Counted from the stretch's first letter, positions 8,675-18,210 are shown. The stretch: DNA of 64,000 nt from JBOFDK01 sp051650305 (GCA_051650305.1 JBOFIT010000111.1:47823-111822); one strand, 5' to 3'. Translations and numbers: made by a program. Notes: generated by a model not told the origin, from the sequence alone.

Positions 8675-9691
8675 TTATTTTTGGAAAGGTGAAAAATGTT
8701 TTGATACGTTGGTAATGAAGCGGGTGATGACAGCATCTTCATGATAGTAAGTGGCCATTTTATGATGGGCAGCTTGGGAAAAATCAAGACGAAGGGAGGC
8801 ATCGACAAGAAGCCATTCTAAATAGTAATACCAGTCATTTTCAGTGTGTGCTAGAAAGCCAGAAACATTATGGTCGATAAGGGTACGATGGTGTTCGGTA
8901 GCAGAGGCTACGATAGGCAGCCCTAGATGCATCATACGCTTGAGAGAAAAGCCGCTTTTACCGATGCGATCAGGTATATCGATATAAGGAAGGATAAAGA
9001 TATCAGATTGACTGACTTGTGGGATGATATGCCGTATATAACTATCCATAGGCTCATAAGGGATAAAGTGTGCAAAGGGAAAAGCGTCCCGCACAGAGCC
9101 GCTTAAATCACGATAGTCTACCCCCATATGCCAACCAAAGAGATTAAGGGTAAATCCGTATTGGTAGTAGAGGTCTAAAAGAGGTCTACGAATAGAAAGT
9201 AAGTCTTGGATATAAGCATCTGCACAAGATTGTTGCCAGCCGATAATAAGCGGATGGTTATGTTTTGCATTGGCTGGGGTATAAGGATAATTTGCTTGAT
9301 CTAAGAGGCAACTGATCGTTTCAACAGGTTGGGTAGTGAAATTTTTCAGCACTTCCTTGTGACGGTTTGTACCTACTAAAATGAGGTCAGTAAGCTGGAG
9401 TGTATTGATATGCTCGGCATTTTGCATATCTTGAAAATCATCATCGATATGGCAGAGAAAGACTTTACCTTTTAAGTGGCTGATGGCTTTTGATGTATGG
9501 GCTGGGCATTGCACAATCTTTTGGAAGAAGATAATAGAAGCTTTGCAGTCTTGAAGTCGTGCATATTTTTCTTCTAGAGATGTAATGATATCAACGTCAT
9601 AGCCTTTGTTTATAAGTGCATGAGCAAACATTAGGTTAGAGAAAGAAGTGGTAGAATTATTTTGACCCAATAAGAAAAAGTAAACTTTCAT
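8675..9691 (-). CDS. GT-B glycosyltransferase (GT4-like)
   Basis: 338 residues from the ATG at 9691, which has AAGGAGGG upstream; an in-frame ATG at 9754 would overlap the preceding gene. The C-terminal half carries the GT-B donor-site pattern: G-K-S-G-F-S-L-K-R-M-M-H-L-G-L-P-I-V-A-S, then H-R-T-L-I-x-x-x-x-S-G-F-L-A. The N-terminal M-K-V-Y-F-F-L-L-G is a Rossmann start. Substrate unknown; context suggests one step in assembling a surface glycan. Confidence 0.75.
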   Translation of the reverse strand: MKVYFFLLGQNNSTTSFSNLMFAHALINKGYDVDIITSLEEKYARLQDCKASIIFFQKIVQCPAHTSKAISHLKGKVFLCHIDDDFQDMQNAEHINTLQLTDLILVGTNRHKEVLKNFTTQPVETISCLLDQANYPYTPANAKHNHPLIIGWQQSCADAYIQDLLSIRRPLLDLYYQYGFTLNLFGWHMGVDYRDLSGSVRDAFPFAHFIPYEPMDSYIRHIIPQVSQSDIFILPYIDIPDRIGKSGFSLKRMMHLGLPIVASATEHHRTLIDHNVSGFLAHTENDWYYYLEWLLVDASLRLDFSQAAHHKMATYYHEDAVITRFITNVSKHFSPFQK

Positions 9692-9704
9692 GATGATTCC
9701 CTCC

Positions 9705-10721
9705 TTAACGTGATGACTGGTGGAGCTGGATAAGTTTATTGAGATAGCGTTCATAGGTCATCGAAGGGGTAAAGTTTTTGGCACGAGAAAGCATAGTAGC
9801 AGAGATACTCCCTTGTTGCTCTAAGGTGCGGTCAATCTTTTGGATAAGATCTTGTAGGTCTACAGTAGGGAATGTTTGTAGTGGTTGAGAACAGGAAGCT
9901 AGGAGCGCACTGTCTCCTATAAGTTCAGGGAGACTTCCGGAATGAAGTCCTACAAGGGGAGTTCCAGTATGCAAGGTTTCTATGACCATATTTGAGCAAC
10001 CTTCATGGGCTTTAAGGTGAAGTACCATATCGACTGTACGAAGTAGGTCAGGCATCATAGTACGATCGATAGGATGAAGCAGGTCTAACCAAGAGATGTT
10101 TTTGAAATGAGCATCTCGAAGCATTTGTTCATGAGGAGGGAAGGCGCGACCTAGAACCCAAAAAGTGAGATCATTACGATATTCATAGTGCTTGATCACT
10201 TGCATGAGAATATCCATGGAGTGTGTAGCAGTATGAGGGGTCCCCCAATACGCAGCGGCTAAAATGACTTTTTTATCAGTAGGGCGAGAAAGCTTATTAC
10301 CGTAGGGGTGGAAAAGTGAATCATCGGCGCAGTTGTAGATAATCTCACCATCAGGTTCATGCTGGTTATAGATGCTCCTAAAAAGGTACTCTTTAGAGAA
10401 GTGACTTTGGTAGACGATGGCATCAGCAAAGTCTATAAGGGTTTTAAGTTCATTGTTTTTATTTTGGATAACCTGTGCATTAGGATGATTGTAAGGGAGA
10501 TAGATGGCACCTAAACGCTGTAAAATTTTAATGTTTTTATCTTTAAGGCTTTGAAGTTCTAAGGGAGTAGAAAGATTAGCAACAGAACAAAAAACATCAA
10601 CCGTAGGATCATAACCATAGCTTACGGTATGACCTTGGTGGATGCAGTAATGGCTAAAACCTTTAATCCAGCTTCTAGCACCTCCGGGACCATCATAGTG
10701 TTGGGAAAAACCTATTTTCAT
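9705..10721 (-). CDS. GT4-family glycosyltransferase
   Basis: 338 residues. The start M-K-I-G-F-S-Q-H-Y-D-G-P-G-G-A has the glycine-rich acceptor loop of GT4 enzymes. The C-terminal domain shows the family E-x7-E feature in H-E-G-C-S-N-M-V-I-E-T-L-H-T-G-T-P, followed by G-S-L-P-E-L-I-G. It heads a three-gene minus-strand operon; only 13 bases separate it from the next glycosyltransferase. Regulation is probably from the 82-base divergent gap at 10722-10803. Confidence 0.82.
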   Translation of the reverse strand: MKIGFSQHYDGPGGARSWIKGFSHYCIHQGHTVSYGYDPTVDVFCSVANLSTPLELQSLKDKNIKILQRLGAIYLPYNHPNAQVIQNKNNELKTLIDFADAIVYQSHFSKEYLFRSIYNQHEPDGEIIYNCADDSLFHPYGNKLSRPTDKKVILAAAYWGTPHTATHSMDILMQVIKHYEYRNDLTFWVLGRAFPPHEQMLRDAHFKNISWLDLLHPIDRTMMPDLLRTVDMVLHLKAHEGCSNMVIETLHTGTPLVGLHSGSLPELIGDSALLASCSQPLQTFPTVDLQDLIQKIDRTLEQQGSISATMLSRAKNFTPSMTYERYLNKLIQLHQSSR

Positions 10722-10803
10722 AAGAAGACCTCCTTAGAATGTATAGAACGTTACTGTTATACATATATGTTAAAAAAAAGAAGAGTGTGCTAGGGGGACA
10801 AGG

Positions 10804-11787
10804 ATGAAAATAGGAATTGTAAGTGGGCGCATGGAGCAGGTACAGGTACAGCTACTAATCTTGAATTATTTAGAGTGTTGGCAGCAAGAGGAAGGAGCGC
10901 CTATATGGCAACATTTTTTTGAGGATGAAGTGACAGAGGGGATGCTAGAGCTTTTGGACGTTGTATTTTTCGTGCGAACGCAATCACTTAAGGGCTTATA
11001 TATGATGATGATGTGTAGGGCGAAGCATGTGAGGACGATTTACCTTTTAGATGATCATTGGCTGAGTCCAGAATGGCCTCAGGAGTTACAATGTTTCAGA
11101 CAGTGTCTAGCGTGTAGTGAGGTGGTATGGGTGTATAATCTTTATGTTTATGAGGCTATACGAAAGTATCATGACCAAGTGTACTTACTAACATCTACGG
11201 TCAAATTAAGAACGTGTTCGGTAGGAGAAGGTAGCAAAGGTGAAAAAAGAATAGGGTTTGCAGGAAGTATGTTTAAAAGACCGTATTGTGAAGTGGTTTT
11301 TCCAGCACTTTTAAGTATATTGGAGGAGCGCACAGATGTGAGTATTTATTTTAAAGGGGTGTATCTACCATTAGCGTTTGAAAAATATAGGGATAGAATA
11401 CATGAAGAACCATATACAATGGATTATAAAGCGTATACAGAGCAGGTGAGTAAATGGGCATGCCATATCATGCTGGCACCATTGGTAGAAAATGATTGTA
11501 CCAAAGGTAAGTGTCCCAATAAGTATCTAGAAATAACAGCTATGAATGCAGCAGGGATTTATAGTGATACCACTTTGTATAGAATGTATGTGAAGCATGG
11601 TGAGACAGGGATTTTGACACCACATACAGCAGAGGGGTGGTATGCAGCGATTAGTCATCTGCTTAGAGAAGAGAAACAACGTGTAGCAATCATCAAGGCA
11701 GCGAGAAATGAGGTGGAGAAAGTCTATACGCCAGAGAGTACATTAGAAACCTTTAAAAGGATGTTAAGAAAGAACTTGGAAAAATAA
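10804..11787 (+). CDS. putative GT-B glycosyltransferase
   Basis: 327 residues, start supported by AGGGGGACA. The family is weakly marked. The C-terminal half has R-I-G-F-A-G-S-M-F-K-R, then a region where P-N-K-Y-L-E-I-T-A-M-N-A-A-G occupies the place of the K-x-x-E-x-x-A-x-G donor motif of GT4 proteins, and H-G-E-T-G-I-L, like the usual G-x-x-G-x-L loop. The N-terminal domain is not recognisable by eye. It runs on the plus strand ahead of the rfb genes and is divergent from the glycosyltransferase operon. Confidence 0.6.
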   Translation: MKIGIVSGRMEQVQVQLLILNYLECWQQEEGAPIWQHFFEDEVTEGMLELLDVVFFVRTQSLKGLYMMMMCRAKHVRTIYLLDDHWLSPEWPQELQCFRQCLACSEVVWVYNLYVYEAIRKYHDQVYLLTSTVKLRTCSVGEGSKGEKRIGFAGSMFKRPYCEVVFPALLSILEERTDVSIYFKGVYLPLAFEKYRDRIHEEPYTMDYKAYTEQVSKWACHIMLAPLVENDCTKGKCPNKYLEITAMNAAGIYSDTTLYRMYVKHGETGILTPHTAEGWYAAISHLLREEKQRVAIIKAARNEVEKVYTPESTLETFKRMLRKNLEK

Positions 11788-11848
11788 GTAGATAAATAGA
11801 GAAAAATTGCATAGTATATGGTAGAAAAACTCATAAGGAGGGAGCGGG

Positions 11849-12703
11849 ATGAAAGGTATTATACTTGCAGGGGGAAGTGGCACTAGACTTTATCCAGTAA
11901 CCTGTGTTTTATCTAAGCAGATACTACCTATATATAATAAACCTATGATTTATTATCCTCTAGCTATACTCATGATGGCAGATATAAGAGAAATCTTAGT
12001 GATTTCAACGCCGAGAGATACCCAGGTGTTTGAAAGCTTACTAGGAGATGGGAGCCAATTAGGGTTAACGATCAAGTATGAGGTGCAAGAAAAGCCACAG
12101 GGAATAGCAGAAGCATTCTTAATAGGGGAATCTTTTATAGGAGAGGATACCGTTTGCGTAGTGCTAGGCGATAATATTTTCTGGGGAGAGGAACTTGAAA
12201 AACATTTACAAAAAGCGAGTCAATTAAAGAAGGGGGCTTATGTTTTTGGCTATCCCGTTAAGAATCCAGATGCATTTGGGGTACTGGTATTTGATGCTAA
12301 ACATCAAGTGGTAGCCATCGAAGAAAAACCAAAGGTACCTAAGTCTACGTATGCAGTACCAGGACTTTATTTTTATGATAATCAGGTGGTGTCTATGGCG
12401 AAACAGGTAGAGCCGTCAGCTAGAGGTGAGCTGGAGATAACATCTATCAATAATGCGTATATTGAAAAGCAGGCAATGGATGTCATTCTATTAGAAGAGC
12501 AGATAAGGTGGTTAGATACAGGGACGTATAAAGCACTGCTAGATGCAAGTAGGGGAGTGGAACAGCTAGAGGGAGACGGGATCTTTGTAGGTGCTATTGA
12601 AGCTATCGCATATCAGAAAGGCTATATAAAAAAAGAAGCACTTGAAAGGCTTATAGAAAAATTGCCAGAAAGTGTCTATAAGCACTATTTAAGACAGCTT
12701 TAG
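11849..12703 (+). CDS. rfbA: glucose-1-phosphate thymidylyltransferase (RmlA)
   Basis: 284 residues. It joins dTTP and glucose-1-phosphate to make dTDP-glucose, the first step of dTDP-rhamnose synthesis. Visible marks are G-G-S-G-T-R-L-Y-P-V-T at 8-18, the K-Q-I-L-P-I-Y segment, V-L-G-D-N near 108, R-G-E-L-E-I-T-S and W-L-D-T-G-T. AAGGAGGGA precedes the ATG. It starts the run rfbA-rfbC-rfbB, with 12- and 23-base gaps. Confidence 0.92.
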   Translation: MKGIILAGGSGTRLYPVTCVLSKQILPIYNKPMIYYPLAILMMADIREILVISTPRDTQVFESLLGDGSQLGLTIKYEVQEKPQGIAEAFLIGESFIGEDTVCVVLGDNIFWGEELEKHLQKASQLKKGAYVFGYPVKNPDAFGVLVFDAKHQVVAIEEKPKVPKSTYAVPGLYFYDNQVVSMAKQVEPSARGELEITSINNAYIEKQAMDVILLEEQIRWLDTGTYKALLDASRGVEQLEGDGIFVGAIEAIAYQKGYIKKEALERLIEKLPESVYKHYLRQL

Positions 12704-12715
12704 AGGAGAGAGAGG

Positions 12716-13273
12716 ATGGGGAATTTTACAAAGCATTTAACCACTTTAAAAGATGTGTATGTGATTGATACGCGCATCTTTGTGGATCAGCGCGGGTACT
12801 TTATGGAGACGTATCATCAAGAGGCGTTAAGCGCATTAGGGATAGGGGAAGTCTTTGTGCAAGACAATGCATCCTACTCACAAAAAGGCGTGCTGCGGGG
12901 CATACACTTTCAGCACAAAAATCCGCAAGGAAAACTGGTGAGCGTATGTGTAGGAGAAGTTTTTGATGTGGCAGTGGACTTAAGGGTAGATTCCCCCACC
13001 TATGGCAAATGGGAGGGATTCATCCTTTCGGCAGAGAATCATCAGATGGTGTATATACCACCAGGGTTTGGGCATGGCTTCTTGACCTTGTCGGATACAG
13101 CTTTTTTTTCCTATAAATGTACGACCCATTATGAACAAGCATACGATAGTGGCATTTTGTGGGAGGATGAAACCATTGGTATTCAGTGGCCTATCAAAGA
13201 TAGAAAGCGTCTCATTCTATCAGACAAGGATCAGCAATTACCACGCTTTGAGAAAGGGAAGAATTATTTTTAA
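12716..13273 (+). CDS. rfbC: dTDP-4-dehydrorhamnose 3,5-epimerase (RmlC)
   Basis: 185 residues, standard length. It epimerises C3 and C5 of dTDP-4-keto-6-deoxyglucose. The cupin carries G-V-L-R-G-I-H-F-Q with the catalytic His at 64, D-V-A-V-D-L-R, and Y-I-P-P-G-F-G-H-G-F-L. A purine-rich AGGAGAGAGG lies immediately before the ATG. The next step, rmlD reductase, is not in this window, so the final sugar could be rhamnose (if rmlD is elsewhere) or an amino-sugar made by the DegT enzymes. Confidence 0.9.
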   Translation: MGNFTKHLTTLKDVYVIDTRIFVDQRGYFMETYHQEALSALGIGEVFVQDNASYSQKGVLRGIHFQHKNPQGKLVSVCVGEVFDVAVDLRVDSPTYGKWEGFILSAENHQMVYIPPGFGHGFLTLSDTAFFSYKCTTHYEQAYDSGILWEDETIGIQWPIKDRKRLILSDKDQQLPRFEKGKNYF

Positions 13274-13296
13274 ATGAAGGGATAGGAGGTGCATTG

Positions 13297-14280
13297 ATGA
13301 AATTACTCGTTACAGGGGGAGCAGGCTTTATAGGGAGTTATTTTGTTAAGTATATGCTGGGCACGTATAAAGACATAGAAATCGTTAATCTAGATGCACT
13401 CACATATGCCGGGGATTTAGAGACATTAAACACAGTGGCAACAGATGCGCGGTACCTTTTTGTAAAGGGAGATGTGGCAGATACGACACTGATAGATGGG
13501 TTATTTGCACAACATAAATTTGATAAAGTCGTTCATTTTGCAGCAGAGTCTCACGTGGATCGGTCTGTTAGTGAACCTGATATTTTTATTAGAACTAATA
13601 TCGTAGGAACCCATGTATTGTTAGAAGCTGCACGTAAATATGGTATTCAGCAATTTCATCAAGTATCTACTGATGAAGTATACGGAGATTTGCCACTGAA
13701 CCAGAAAGACTTGTTTTTCACGGAGGAAACACCTATTAGGCCTAGTTCACCTTATTCAGCATCCAAAGCAAGTGCAGATATGTTGGTGCTTGCATATGGG
13801 CGGACTTATGGTATACCAGTTACGATCTCACGATGCTCCAATAACTATGGACCCTATCAATTCCCAGAGAAACTCATCCCAGTGGTAATTAGTAAGGTGA
13901 TGGAGCAGCAGCCAATTCCTGTGTATGGGAATGGCAAAAATATAAGAGATTGGCTTTATGTAGAAGATCACTGTAGAGGCATTGATGTTATCTTACAAAA
14001 AGGAAAGATGGGAGAAGTGTACAATATAGGTGGGCACAATGAACTAGAAAACTTAACCATTGTGCAATGTATTTTAAAGCAATTAGGAGCAAGTGAAGAG
14101 CAAATCATTTTTGTGGAAGATCGAAAAGGCCACGACTTAAGGTATGCTATAGATGCGATTAAGATGAAGGAGACATTAGGTTGGGAACCTTCATATACCT
14201 TTGAAGAAGGTATCGCACAGACTATAGCGTGGTATGTTCAACATAAATCATGGTGGGAAGGAAAAATCGTTAAAAACTAA
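13297..14280 (+). CDS. rfbB: dTDP-glucose 4,6-dehydratase (RmlB)
   Basis: 327 residues from ATG 13297 (a TTG directly before it is in frame; the ATG sits better behind ATAGGAGG). It converts dTDP-glucose to dTDP-4-keto-6-deoxyglucose. The NAD-binding TGGAGFIG is at 6-13, the catalytic T125-D126-E127 is in V-S-T-D-E-V-Y-G, and Y153/K157 form the YxxxK pair. A strong hairpin terminator follows at once, ending the glycan locus. Confidence 0.94.
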   Translation: MKLLVTGGAGFIGSYFVKYMLGTYKDIEIVNLDALTYAGDLETLNTVATDARYLFVKGDVADTTLIDGLFAQHKFDKVVHFAAESHVDRSVSEPDIFIRTNIVGTHVLLEAARKYGIQQFHQVSTDEVYGDLPLNQKDLFFTEETPIRPSSPYSASKASADMLVLAYGRTYGIPVTISRCSNNYGPYQFPEKLIPVVISKVMEQQPIPVYGNGKNIRDWLYVEDHCRGIDVILQKGKMGEVYNIGGHNELENLTIVQCILKQLGASEEQIIFVEDRKGHDLRYAIDAIKMKETLGWEPSYTFEEGIAQTIAWYVQHKSWWEGKIVKN

Positions 14281-14315
14281 AAGGTGCCCTATGTGAATGG
14301 GCACCTTTTAGTTTT
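14277..14315. terminator. bidirectional terminator between rfbB and the His-rich gene
   Basis: Perfect 13-base stem (CTAAAAGGTGCCC) with a 9-base loop, T runs on both strands. It separates two convergent genes. Confidence 0.9.
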
Positions 14316-14319
14316 GGTA

Positions 14320-15873
14320 TTAGGCGTGGTCATGACCACAGTTGCAAGTATGATTAGGGTCGTCATGGTGACCGCCACAACATTCATGAACAGGGTCATC
14401 ATGGTGACCACCACAGCATTCGTGATGAGGGTCAGCATGATGATGGCCACAGCTACATGTATCATGGTGAGGATGTGCTTTAAGGAAATGGGCGGCATCA
14501 TCATCTTCGTGGAAATCATGTGAGTCTACACCAAGGGCAGCTTGAGCGTCGTCACTTTCTTCAAAGAAGCCGCCTTGCTCTAAGAGGTTGCTAAGGTACA
14601 TAGCAGTGTAGAGATTCGTGATCGGATGCTTGGTATTGGTAAAGCCATGCATCAAGTAGTCGTAGAATGTATTGTCTCTCATCATAAGTGGCATCACAGA
14701 CATAAAGTACTGCATACGAAGTTTACGTTCAGCAGGATTTAAGCTTTCAAGTGTATGACGCATGTCAGTGAGGAAACCTCTTAAGATACTTGTAGTCTCT
14801 TCGCTGTACGGCTCATGCTTGGCAGTGGTAAAGCCAAAGACATGGTGGATAGACATATGAAGATAAGTTCCCATCAGTGCAAAGAGAGAATCATCAGATG
14901 TCTTAGCAGAAACTTTCGTGAAGGCAGTTTGTAGCTGGTCTTTGATGTCATCGACACGTTCAGGAAGTGTCTCTAAGAGGATGTCACTATCTGCGTGATT
15001 ACTTAAGATGTTTTGGAGTGAGCAGTACAGATCGTAGAAGCTTACATGCATATCTGTGAGTGTCTCGAAACTCATGGCATCAAAGATAAGTAAGTTACTA
15101 AATGTACAGATCATATGATAAAGTTTGGCGGTAAGCTGTACAGCATAATCTAACGTTTCGTTAAGAAGTTCAGCATCTTCGAAGAAGTCTTCACTTGATT
15201 CGAGGAGGAGAAGCTCCTCGATGCTTTGACGAAGGTCTGCGAAACCATCCACGTAGTTTGTATACAGACGGCCATCAAACTGCTGAGCAAGTATCCCCGT
15301 AAGAAGTGTAGCGCTTTCAGGTGTATCTTCGATAGCAATACTAAAAAGTGCTTTCTCCACATAGCTCATAAAGCTATCTTTGGTCATACGCATTGGTACG
15401 TGAGTCAGAAGGCTACTGGCTTTTTGTTGGCGGAGAAGTGGATCACTTTCCTTGAAGACAAAGCTTGTACAGTCTTTGGCAAGTCTTGAAAAGTCCATAG
15501 ATAAAGCGTCTTCCTCAGTCATACCAAAATCTTCATAATTACTGGTAGTAAGTGCTGTTTTTAAAGTGAAGAAAGAAGTGGTATGTTGTAATTCTCTTTG
15601 AAGTGCATGAAGATTACGGTACTTTTCTTCGAGTGTTTCACGGAAATCCACGAGTTTCTTAGCGTAGATTTCTTTGAACTCTGCATCCCCATTTAAAAGG
15701 GAAGGCATCGATAAGAAAAGCGTCTGTATTTCTCCAAGAATGTTACCTACTTCGTCATCAATATAAGGGATTGAGTGACGTGCAGGATTGCTAAGGACAG
15801 CAAGATAATCATCTATAAAATGAATATAAGAATAGGCAATAGCCGAAAATAAAGCGGATTGTTGTTGTTCCAT
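14320..15873 (-). CDS. uncharacterised helical protein with His/Cys-rich C-terminal repeats
   Basis: 517 residues, family not recognised. Residues 1-~450 look alpha-helical, acidic and soluble, with no signal peptide or membrane span. The last 51 residues (467-517) hold 8 Cys and 16 His, including three tandem 12-residue repeats of the form HH(A/D)DPxH(E/T)C(C/N)(G/C)G at 477-512. Such a tail would bind zinc, nickel, copper or a similar soft metal. The gene stands alone on the minus strand with its own terminator. Spore-coat and metallochaperone proteins have similar tails, but no function can be assigned. AAAGGAGC upstream supports the start. Confidence 0.75.
   Translation of the reverse strand: MEQQQSALFSAIAYSYIHFIDDYLAVLSNPARHSIPYIDDEVGNILGEIQTLFLSMPSLLNGDAEFKEIYAKKLVDFRETLEEKYRNLHALQRELQHTTSFFTLKTALTTSNYEDFGMTEEDALSMDFSRLAKDCTSFVFKESDPLLRQQKASSLLTHVPMRMTKDSFMSYVEKALFSIAIEDTPESATLLTGILAQQFDGRLYTNYVDGFADLRQSIEELLLLESSEDFFEDAELLNETLDYAVQLTAKLYHMICTFSNLLIFDAMSFETLTDMHVSFYDLYCSLQNILSNHADSDILLETLPERVDDIKDQLQTAFTKVSAKTSDDSLFALMGTYLHMSIHHVFGFTTAKHEPYSEETTSILRGFLTDMRHTLESLNPAERKLRMQYFMSVMPLMMRDNTFYDYLMHGFTNTKHPITNLYTAMYLSNLLEQGGFFEESDDAQAALGVDSHDFHEDDDAAHFLKAHPHHDTCSCGHHHADPHHECCGGHHDDPVHECCGGHHDDPNHTCNCGHDHA
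14338..14445 (-). repeat. three 36-bp tandem repeats coding for the His/Cys tail
   Basis: Three diverged 36-bp units encode residues 477-512 of the protein above. The units are close but not identical in DNA, so they look like an older expansion kept in frame rather than a recent slippage. Confidence 0.7.
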
Positions 15874-15972
15874 AAGTAAAGCTCCTTTCGATAGTCTCTA
15901 TTAAGAATATACAATTTAGAGAGAAGATGCAAGTGGGGGATTGGTGAAAATGTAAAAATTTGGATTATTTTA

Positions 15973-16001
15973 TTGAAATCCCCAAAAGAATATATTAATA
16001 T
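15973..16001 (+). promoter_or_regulatory. candidate glgB promoter
   Basis: TTGAAA at 15973 and TAATAT at 15996 with a 17-base spacer, about 20 bases before the glgB start. The -10 is imperfect; an overlapping TATAAT lies a few bases further on. Confidence 0.45.
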
Positions 16002-16021
16002 AATCTAAAGGAGGTAGAAAA

Positions 16022-18199
16022 ATGGAAAAATTACAAATAATTCAAGGCGAATCAAACAATCCACATCACTATTTAGGCATGCATCCTCTAATGATAGAAA
16101 ATAAAGAACGACTTGTAGTAAGGGTTTTTGTACCAGGTGCTACAGAAGTTAGTATATATCCTATAGATGATCAAACCAAGCAGTATCCTTTAGAAAAAGA
16201 AGCAGATGGTTTTTTTGAAGGGTTAGTGGGAAGACGTAAGAACCCATTTATTTATGGAGTCAGCTGTAAAAATGCAGCAGGAGATACATGGCAGTTTGTG
16301 GATCCTTATCAATTTGGCCCATCTTTTTCAGATTTAGATCTTTATCTTTTCGGTGAGGGTACGGACTACGAGATTCATCATAAGCTTGGGGCGCATGAAG
16401 TGACACGAGAAGGTGTACAAGGGATACAGTTTGCTGTATGGGCACCTAATGCGAAGCGGGTGAGTGTCATTGGTGAATTTAACTTTTGGGATGGTATGCG
16501 TGGGCAAATGAGGTTACTAGAAAGCAACGGTATATGGGAGCTTTTCGTACCAGGTGTTCAGATTGGAAGCCTCTACAAGTATGAGATCAAAACGAAAGAT
16601 AATGTAATCCTTTATAAAGCAGACCCTTATGCAAGCTTTAGTGAACTAAGACCAGGAAAGGCATCACGTGTATGGTCAGATGCAAGTTACATATGGAAAG
16701 ATAGTAAGTGGCTAGAAAGACGTAGTAAGAAAGCACAGCATCAAGAAGCAGTGAGCATTTATGAGGTACATATCGGTTCATGGAAAAAGCACTTTAATGG
16801 TGATTTCTATACGTATAGAGAACTAGCAGACCATTTGGCAGATTATGTGAAAGAGATGGGCTATACCCATATCGAACTGATGGGGGTTATGGAGCATCCT
16901 TTTGATGGCTCTTGGGGGTATCAGGTAACGGGTTACTTTGCACCTACAAGTCGTTATGGGACACCTGATGACTTTAAATACTTAGTCGATAAGATGCATC
17001 GAAACAATATCGGCGTACTCCTTGATTGGGTTCCAGCACATTTCCCTAAAGATAGCTTTGGCTTAGAAAAATTTGATGGGACAGCCCTTTACGAGCATGC
17101 CCTTCCTTTACAAGCAGAGCATCCACAGTGGGGAACGTTGGTCTTTAACTATGGGCGAAATGAAATCGCCTTGTTTCTTATCGCTAGTGCCCTTTCTTGG
17201 CTTGAGAACTATCACTTAGATGGTCTCAGAGTGGATGCGGTGGCATCTATGCTTTATTTGGATTATGGTAGAGAAAATGATGATTACGTACGCAATAAGG
17301 AAGGTGGAAGAGAAAATCTAGAAGCCATTGCATTCCTACGTAAATTAAATGAAAAAGTATATGAGCGTTTCCCAGGTATTATGATGATAGCAGAAGAATC
17401 CACTGCATGGGCTGGAGTGACTCATCCTGTATGTAACAATGGACTTGGGTTTGGGTTCAAATGGAATATGGGTTGGATGAATGATATGCTTAGTTATATG
17501 AAGTGTGACCCACTCTTTAGAAAGTATGAGCATAATAAACTTACCTTTAGCATTATGTATGCTTTTAGTGAGAACTTTGTCTTACCTTTATCTCATGATG
17601 AAATCGTCCATGGTAAAGCTTCGATGATTTATAAAATGCCAGGAGATGAGTGGCAAAAATTCGCTAACTTACGTGCTTTTTATGGGTATATGTTTATGCA
17701 TCCAGGTAAGAAGATGCTCTTTATGGGGGACGAGTTTGGTCAGACAAGAGAGTGGAGTGAGGAAAGAGAACTGGACTGGCACTTACTACAATACGCACCA
17801 CATGAAAAGTTACGCCAGTATGTCAAAGACTTGAATGCTTTCTATAAGAAACATAAGTGCTTGTGGTCCATCGACCATAGCTATGAAGGTTTCCAGTGGA
17901 TCGACTGCGATAACAGAGATGCAAGCATCATTAGCTTTATGCGTAAGGGGGAGAAGGATAATCAAAAGCTCGTGATTGTCGTAAACTTCACACCAGAAGC
18001 AAGAGAAGGGTACCGTATCGGTGTAGATAAGCTAGGGACCTATGAGGAAGTCTTTACAAGTGATGATACCAAGTACTATGGCAGTGGGATGACAAATGGT
18101 GTGGTAGAGGCCATAGAAGGTCCATGCCACCAACAAGAACAGTACATAGAAATCAAAGTCCCACCATTGGGCATCAATATTTTTAAATGGTCTAAATAA
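16022..18199 (+). CDS. glgB: 1,4-alpha-glucan branching enzyme
   Basis: 725 residues, a long-form GlgB with N-terminal carbohydrate-binding modules (to ~residue 230), a GH13 barrel and a C-terminal beta domain. It cuts alpha-1,4 glucan and rejoins the piece as an alpha-1,6 branch. The nucleophile is D405 in G-L-R-V-D-A-V and the acid/base E458 in A-E-E-S-T, with L-S-H-D-E-I-V-H further on. AAAGGAGG precedes the ATG. No glgC, glgA or glgP is nearby, so the gene is separated from the usual glycogen operon. Confidence 0.95.
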   Translation: MEKLQIIQGESNNPHHYLGMHPLMIENKERLVVRVFVPGATEVSIYPIDDQTKQYPLEKEADGFFEGLVGRRKNPFIYGVSCKNAAGDTWQFVDPYQFGPSFSDLDLYLFGEGTDYEIHHKLGAHEVTREGVQGIQFAVWAPNAKRVSVIGEFNFWDGMRGQMRLLESNGIWELFVPGVQIGSLYKYEIKTKDNVILYKADPYASFSELRPGKASRVWSDASYIWKDSKWLERRSKKAQHQEAVSIYEVHIGSWKKHFNGDFYTYRELADHLADYVKEMGYTHIELMGVMEHPFDGSWGYQVTGYFAPTSRYGTPDDFKYLVDKMHRNNIGVLLDWVPAHFPKDSFGLEKFDGTALYEHALPLQAEHPQWGTLVFNYGRNEIALFLIASALSWLENYHLDGLRVDAVASMLYLDYGRENDDYVRNKEGGRENLEAIAFLRKLNEKVYERFPGIMMIAEESTAWAGVTHPVCNNGLGFGFKWNMGWMNDMLSYMKCDPLFRKYEHNKLTFSIMYAFSENFVLPLSHDEIVHGKASMIYKMPGDEWQKFANLRAFYGYMFMHPGKKMLFMGDEFGQTREWSEERELDWHLLQYAPHEKLRQYVKDLNAFYKKHKCLWSIDHSYEGFQWIDCDNRDASIISFMRKGEKDNQKLVIVVNFTPEAREGYRIGVDKLGTYEEVFTSDDTKYYGSGMTNGVVEAIEGPCHQQEQYIEIKVPPLGINIFKWSK

Positions 18200-18210
18200 A
18201 AGATGTATAA

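Noticed and set aside
14338..14445. CRISPR-like short repeats
   Set aside because: The 36-bp units are in-frame coding repeats without spacers.
14284..14523. Plus-strand ORF of 79 codons rich in Met, Val and Thr
   Set aside because: It is the antisense shadow of the His/Cys repeat region; no ribosome site and it overlaps a terminator.
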